Assembly (NCBI GenBank): GCA_003487665.1
Contig: DNFA01000052.1
Span: forward strand, 18,276 to 26,578
Reading direction: 5' to 3'
Source: Oscillibacter sp.
GTDB lineage: Bacteria > Bacillota > Clostridia > Oscillospirales > Oscillospiraceae
DNA: 8,303 nt
Positions 6,318 through 8,303 of the stretch are shown piece by piece (position 1 is the stretch's first letter; each line of letters starts with the position of its first letter). The notes under the pieces were generated by a model that worked only from the letters and a program-made list of their open reading frames with translations, was not told the origin of the DNA and searched no databases. The position numbers were made by a program, and so were the translations under genes.

Positions 6318-7200
6318 AGGCCACCTCCGGTGATTTTCTCATGTGCTCCTGAATGGCTGTGCCGGTGGGTGTTACGGCCAGGCCGCCCAGCGCCGTCTCG
6401 CGGAATTCCACGGGCATGCGCCGCCCCACCTCGCCCATGGCGTCGATGACCTCGTCCACGGGTATGCGGCTGGTGATGCCAGCCATGGCCATGTCCGCCA
6501 CGCTGACGGCGTTCACCGCGCCGATGACGTTCCGCTTGACGCAGGGTACCTCCACCAGTCCGGCTACGGGGTCGCAGATGAGCCCCATCAGGTTTTTCAG
6601 CGCCATGGCCACCGCGTGGCCGATCTGCTCGCCGGTGCCGCCCCGCAGCGCCACCAGCGCGCCCGCCGCCATAGCCGACGCCGTGCCGATCTCCGCCTGA
6701 CAGCCGCCGGACGCGCCCGCGATGCAGGCACGGTAGGCGATCACCGCGCCGATGCCGCTGGCCACGTACAGCGCCTCCAGCAGCTGGTGCTGGCTCAGCT
6801 CCTCGTACTTGCACAGGGGCAGCAGCACCGCCGGCAGCACGCCGCAGGCGCCCGCCGTGGGCGCCGCTACGATGCGGCACATGCAGGCGTTGGACTCCGC
6901 CATGCTCAGCGCCTCGGCGATGACCTCGCTGATATAGCCGCCGGACATGGCCTCGCCCCGCAGACAGTACTGCCGCATTTTCATGCCGTCGCCGCCCACC
7001 AGACCGCTGACGCTGCGCCGCTGCCCGGTGTAGCTGTCCGCCGCGTCGGACATGGCCTGCCATGTGATGAGCATTTTGGCCATGGACTGGTTGCGCGTCA
7101 CCTGGCGCTCGTCCATATCCGTCTCCAGCACGATCTCCCAGAAGGGCTTGCCCTCCTGCTCCATGCGGTCAAATATTTCCTTCATCGAATCCAGAGCCAT
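6307..7200 (-). CDS. sdaAA: L-serine dehydratase, iron-sulfur-dependent, alpha subunit
   Basis: With SdaAB this protein forms the [4Fe-4S] enzyme that converts L-serine to pyruvate and ammonia in the cytoplasm. The 297 residues are colinear with known alpha subunits: SGLVGGDGMKM (65-75), CRIVAAPTAGACGVLPAV (108-125), GASGGCQAEIGTASAMAAG (162-180), LICDPVAGLVEVPCVKRN (207-224) and AGITSRIPVDEVIDAMGEVG (240-259). Cys167 in GGCQ, Cys209 and Cys220 are the expected cluster ligands. The ATG at 7200 is chosen because GGAGG (7211-7207) lies 6 nt upstream; an ATG two codons earlier sits directly against that site. The start overlaps sdaAB by 32 bp and the end overlaps the cupin gene by 11 bp, so the three genes form a tightly coupled operon. 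No truncation is seen. Confidence 0.95.
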   Translation of the reverse strand: MALDSMKEIFDRMEQEGKPFWEIVLETDMDERQVTRNQSMAKMLITWQAMSDAADSYTGQRRSVSGLVGGDGMKMRQYCLRGEAMSGGYISEVIAEALSMAESNACMCRIVAAPTAGACGVLPAVLLPLCKYEELSQHQLLEALYVASGIGAVIAYRACIAGASGGCQAEIGTASAMAAGALVALRGGTGEQIGHAVAMALKNLMGLICDPVAGLVEVPCVKRNVIGAVNAVSVADMAMAGITSRIPVDEVIDAMGEVGRRMPVEFRETALGGLAVTPTGTAIQEHMRKSPEVAYDS

Positions 7201-7870
7201 CGTCATCCTCCTCCTTGTCGTAGTAGGTCATGGACAGCACGCCCGGCAGCTCCGACAAAAACGCCACCTGACTGGGCTTGAGATGCTGATCCACCTCGAT
7301 GACCATCAGCGCGTCGCCGCCCCGCTTGTGGCGGTACAGGCTCATGTTGGCCACGTTGATGCGCAGCTGGCTGAGTATGCTGGTGACGGCGGCCACCGTG
7401 CCGCTGGCGTCCTCGTTGCGGATCACCAGCGTGTTGAACATGCCGTTGAAATTCACGTCGATGCCGTCCAGCTTGTTGACCATGATGCGCCCGCCGCCGA
7501 TGGACGAGGCCTGCATGGTCAGCGTTTTGCCGTCGGCGCTCTCCGCATCGATAACGGCGGTGTTGGGGTGGGCGTCCCGCAGCTTGATCTCGTCAATGGT
7601 GTAGATAAGCCCGGCCTTTTTCGCCTCCTCAAAGGCGTTGGGCAGCCGGGGATCGTCGGGCTTCATGCCCAGCAGACCGCCCACCAGCGCCCGGTCAGTA
7701 CCGTGGCCGGAGCCTGTCTCGGCGAAGGAACCGTACAGGTGGATGGCGGCCTTTACCGGCGGCGCGCCCAGCAGCGTCCGCGCCATGGCGCCGATCCGCG
7801 CGGCGCCGGCGGTGTGGGAGCTGGAGGGGCCGATCATCACGGGCCCCAGTATGTCAAAAATGTCCAGCAT
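7169..7870 (-). CDS. sdaAB: L-serine dehydratase, iron-sulfur-dependent, beta subunit
   Basis: This 233-residue protein is the beta subunit paired with SdaAA. It opens MLDIFDILGPVMIGPSSSHTAG, in which GPSSSHTAG (14-22) is the family signature. FAETGSGHGTDRALVGGLLG follows (49-68), then HPNTAVIDA (101-109) and SIGGGRIMV (123-131). Residues about 143-216 form an ACT domain (NTLVIRNEDASGTVAAVTSIL, then RINVANMSLYR), usually a ligand-sensing or assembly module. The frame is open to 7996, but AAAGGAG (7885-7879) lies 8 nt before the ATG at 7870 and the family N-terminus begins there. The acidic tail DKEEDDDGSGFDEGNI is encoded by the DNA that also holds the sdaAA ribosome binding site and start, so overlap constraints probably shaped it. 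First gene of the sda operon. Confidence 0.94.
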   Translation of the reverse strand: MLDIFDILGPVMIGPSSSHTAGAARIGAMARTLLGAPPVKAAIHLYGSFAETGSGHGTDRALVGGLLGMKPDDPRLPNAFEEAKKAGLIYTIDEIKLRDAHPNTAVIDAESADGKTLTMQASSIGGGRIMVNKLDGIDVNFNGMFNTLVIRNEDASGTVAAVTSILSQLRINVANMSLYRHKRGGDALMVIEVDQHLKPSQVAFLSELPGVLSMTYYDKEEDDDGSGFDEGNI

Positions 7871-7903
7871 GGCAGGGACTCCTTTCAGAGTGTCGTCGCA
7901 GCT

Positions 7904-7932
7904 ATTGTACCACATAATGTGGCGGGGAACAA
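7904..7932 (-). promoter_or_regulatory. Probable promoter of the sda operon
   Basis: On the minus strand, TACAAT (7909-7904) is preceded by TGG, giving an extended -10 (TGnTACAAT). A partial -35, TTGTTC (7932-7927), lies 17 nt upstream. Transcription would start near 7897, about 27 nt before the sdaAB ATG, with the AAAGGAG site inside the leader. Confidence 0.55.
7910..7922. promoter_or_regulatory. Palindrome inside the sda promoter spacer (candidate operator)
   Basis: CCACAT (7910-7915) and ATGTGG (7917-7922) form a perfect 6-bp inverted repeat around one base. It lies between the -35 and -10 of the proposed sda promoter, where a bound regulator would block RNA polymerase. No regulator gene is adjacent, and short palindromes can occur by chance. 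Confidence 0.35.
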
Positions 7933-7947
7933 CGGTTTTGTGGGTGG

Positions 7948-7980
7948 TTGTCGGCACGTCAGATTGACAAAAACCGACAA
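7948..7980. promoter_or_regulatory. Inverted repeat bracketing the -35 of the plus-strand small-ORF promoter
   Basis: TTGTCGG (7948-7954) and CCGACAA (7974-7980) are exact inverse complements, separated by 19 bases that contain TTGACA (7964-7969). The right arm falls in the promoter spacer. This spacing would put the two half-sites roughly on one face of the helix, so an operator for a dimeric regulator is possible. Confidence 0.35.
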
Positions 7981-7992
7981 ACGGCTTATAAT
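7964..7992 (+). promoter_or_regulatory. Perfect-consensus promoter of the small ORF
   Basis: TTGACA (7964-7969), a 17-bp spacer and TATAAT (7987-7992) match the consensus exactly. Transcription would begin near 8000 and run rightward through the 30-codon ORF at 8058. It lies back-to-back with the sda promoter. Confidence 0.9.
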
Positions 7993-8029
7993 ACATCTCA
8001 AGGACGCTGCAATAAACGGCAGGCGGTTA

Positions 8030-8053
8030 GTCACAGCCCCGAGAGGGGGTGAC
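8030..8053 (+). promoter_or_regulatory. Hairpin that hides the Shine-Dalgarno sequence of the small ORF
   Basis: GTCAC (8030-8034), a two-base AG bulge and CCCC (8037-8040) pair with GGGG (8045-8048) and GTGAC (8049-8053) around a GAGA loop, a stable GNRA tetraloop. The right strand is the ribosome binding site itself: AGGGGGTGA, close to AGGAGGTGA and 5 nt before the ATG at 8058. Translation should need opening of this 9-bp stem. Confidence 0.65.
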
Positions 8054-8057
8054 ATAT

Positions 8058-8150
8058 ATGTTTTGGACGCTTACATTCCATATCGCAGGCTATTCAGTCT
8101 CGATCAGAATTCAGAAGCTGAAAAGACGAAACCGCCACTCTGCCAAGTGA
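8058..8150 (+). CDS. 30-residue basic small protein, possible type I toxin
   Basis: A short ORF of 30 codons, MFWTLTFHIAGYSVSIRI then QKLKRRNRHSAK, with a near-perfect SD 5 nt upstream and a perfect promoter about 58 nt before it. The N-terminal 18 residues are mostly hydrophobic or alternating (Phe2, Trp3, Leu5, Phe7, Ile9, Val14, Ile16, Ile18), and the last 12 carry six Lys/Arg. It is therefore not a clear transmembrane helix but a hydrophobic or beta-prone segment with a cationic tail. The stop codon lies within the central hairpin. A convergent antisense promoter lies downstream. Reported type I toxins are small, hydrophobic or cationic and antisense-controlled, so a toxin is a reasonable inference; a regulatory leader-type peptide or non-translated RNA is the alternative. 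I do not recognise the protein itself. Confidence 0.55.
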   Translation: MFWTLTFHIAGYSVSIRIQKLKRRNRHSAK

Positions 8151-8229
8151 CGGTTTCTTTGAGTTGCTAAAACTCAGATAAACATTTCATTTGAGTGGGG
8201 CTGACCGCTTGTCGCAGCGTCCCCTTCTG
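8121..8229 (-). ncRNA. Predicted antisense RNA overlapping the 3' part of the small ORF
   Basis: Transcription from the minus-strand promoter at 8263-8236 should start near 8229. The first good stop signal is the hairpin at 8157-8128, followed on that strand by CGTCTTTT (down to 8121). This predicts an RNA of about 109 nt, fully complementary to the last ~30 nt of the small ORF and its 3' untranslated region. That 3'-overlap geometry matches txpA/RatA-type systems of Bacillota. It has no credible ORF. Confidence 0.55.
8128..8157. terminator. Central hairpin, terminator of the antisense RNA
   Basis: GAAACCG (8128-8134) pairs with CGGTTTC (8151-8157), and CACT (8136-8139) with AGTG (8146-8149). 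The position between the two blocks (8135/8150) is a C-A mismatch in plus-strand RNA but a G-U pair in minus-strand RNA, so the stem is continuous only in the antisense direction. There a U-rich tract follows it. On the plus strand it carries the stop codon of the small ORF and is followed by a second small stem, TGAGTT (8160-8165) with AACTCA (8171-8176). Confidence 0.6.
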
Positions 8230-8235
8230 TTTATT
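8197..8235 (+). terminator. Probable 3' end of the small-ORF transcript
   Basis: GGGGCTG (8197-8203) pairs with CAG (8215-8217) and CCCC (8221-8224), leaving a three-base bulge. The T-rich TTCTGTTTATT follows (8225-8235). The stem is imperfect, so termination may be partial. The same bases can instead pair with the 5' leader of the transcript. Confidence 0.5.
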
Positions 8236-8263
8236 ATTATACCCATCCCGGCGGATTTGTCAA
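8236..8263 (-). promoter_or_regulatory. Perfect-consensus antisense promoter
   Basis: On the minus strand, TTGACA (8263-8258), a 16-bp spacer and TATAAT (8241-8236) form an exact consensus pair pointing left into the small ORF. No minus-strand protein gene follows in the next 300 bp, so its product should be a short RNA. Confidence 0.87.
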
Positions 8264-8303
8264 GGGGACGAGCGCTGGGATCGGATTGCCGCGCCAGTCT
8301 GTA

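Larger units (their letters stand above)
8002..8222. repeat. Inverted repeats joining the two ends of the small-ORF locus
   Basis: GGACGCTGC (8002-8010) is the exact inverse complement of GCAGCGTCC (8214-8222). CAGCCCC (8034-8040) is the inverse complement of GGGGCTG (8197-8203). Both pairs are nested in the same order. Together with the promoters outside them they make the locus look like one imperfect inverted repeat of about 300 bp. In the plus-strand transcript these would pair the 5' leader with the 3' end. Confidence 0.7.

Noticed and set aside
7871..7996. 42-codon N-terminal extension of SdaAB
   Set aside because: The family begins at MLDIFDILGP; a ribosome binding site and promoter lie within the extension.
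7052..8170. 372-codon plus-strand frame ending in the small-ORF locus
   Set aside because: Opposite sdaAB and sdaAA, and it runs through the perfect plus promoter; no ribosome binding site at its start.
8128..8224. tRNA or riboswitch in the 3' intergenic region
   Set aside because: No cloverleaf or known aptamer pattern; the hairpins are better explained as terminators and long-range pairing of a small antisense-controlled locus.

Overview
The window looks like chromosome from a fairly GC-rich, gut-type Clostridia (Bacillota), most likely Oscillospiraceae-like. Pointers are AGGAGG-type ribosome binding sites on nearly every gene, a SipW-cognate TasA-like surface protein, a split iron-sulfur L-serine dehydratase, a Nim-like flavoprotein and GC-rich intergenic palindromic repeats. 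The taxonomic call is inference; no rRNA or other marker gene is present. Genes on both strands fill about 334-7870.

Layout. (1) 1-1765: a SipW-dependent, TasA-like exported protein (334-1521) lies between two nearly identical ~105-bp palindromic repeats (1-105 and 1661-1765). It has a structured leader and a strong terminator. (2) 1792-2763, minus strand: a WYL-domain transcription regulator, divergent from (3) 2916-5943, plus strand: a polysaccharide-type flippase, a sugar-transfer-associated ATP-grasp enzyme and a pyridoxamine-phosphate-oxidase/Nim-like flavoprotein, with 16-bp and 12-bp gaps and a near-consensus promoter at 2849-2877. (4) A stop-to-stop bidirectional terminator (5941-5984) separates this operon from (5) the convergent minus-strand operon sdaAB-sdaAA-cupin (7870 to 5982), whose genes overlap by 32 and 11 bp. 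(6) 7871-8303 has no conventional large gene but is dense in signals. It holds the sda promoter with a palindrome inside it, then a compact locus with two perfect-consensus convergent promoters (plus at 7964-7992, minus at 8236-8263), a 30-codon ORF, a Shine-Dalgarno-sequestering hairpin, a shared central hairpin and inverted repeats joining the 5' and 3' ends.

How the parts work together. Block 3 probably acts on a cell-surface glycan, with the divergent WYL protein the obvious candidate regulator. Block 5 deaminates L-serine to pyruvate and ammonia; the role of the coupled cupin is unknown. Block 6 has the architecture of a type I toxin-antitoxin module or a related antisense-controlled small-protein locus, and it is the most interesting part of the window. 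The last 40 bases (8264-8303), upstream of the minus-strand promoter, show nothing I can name.
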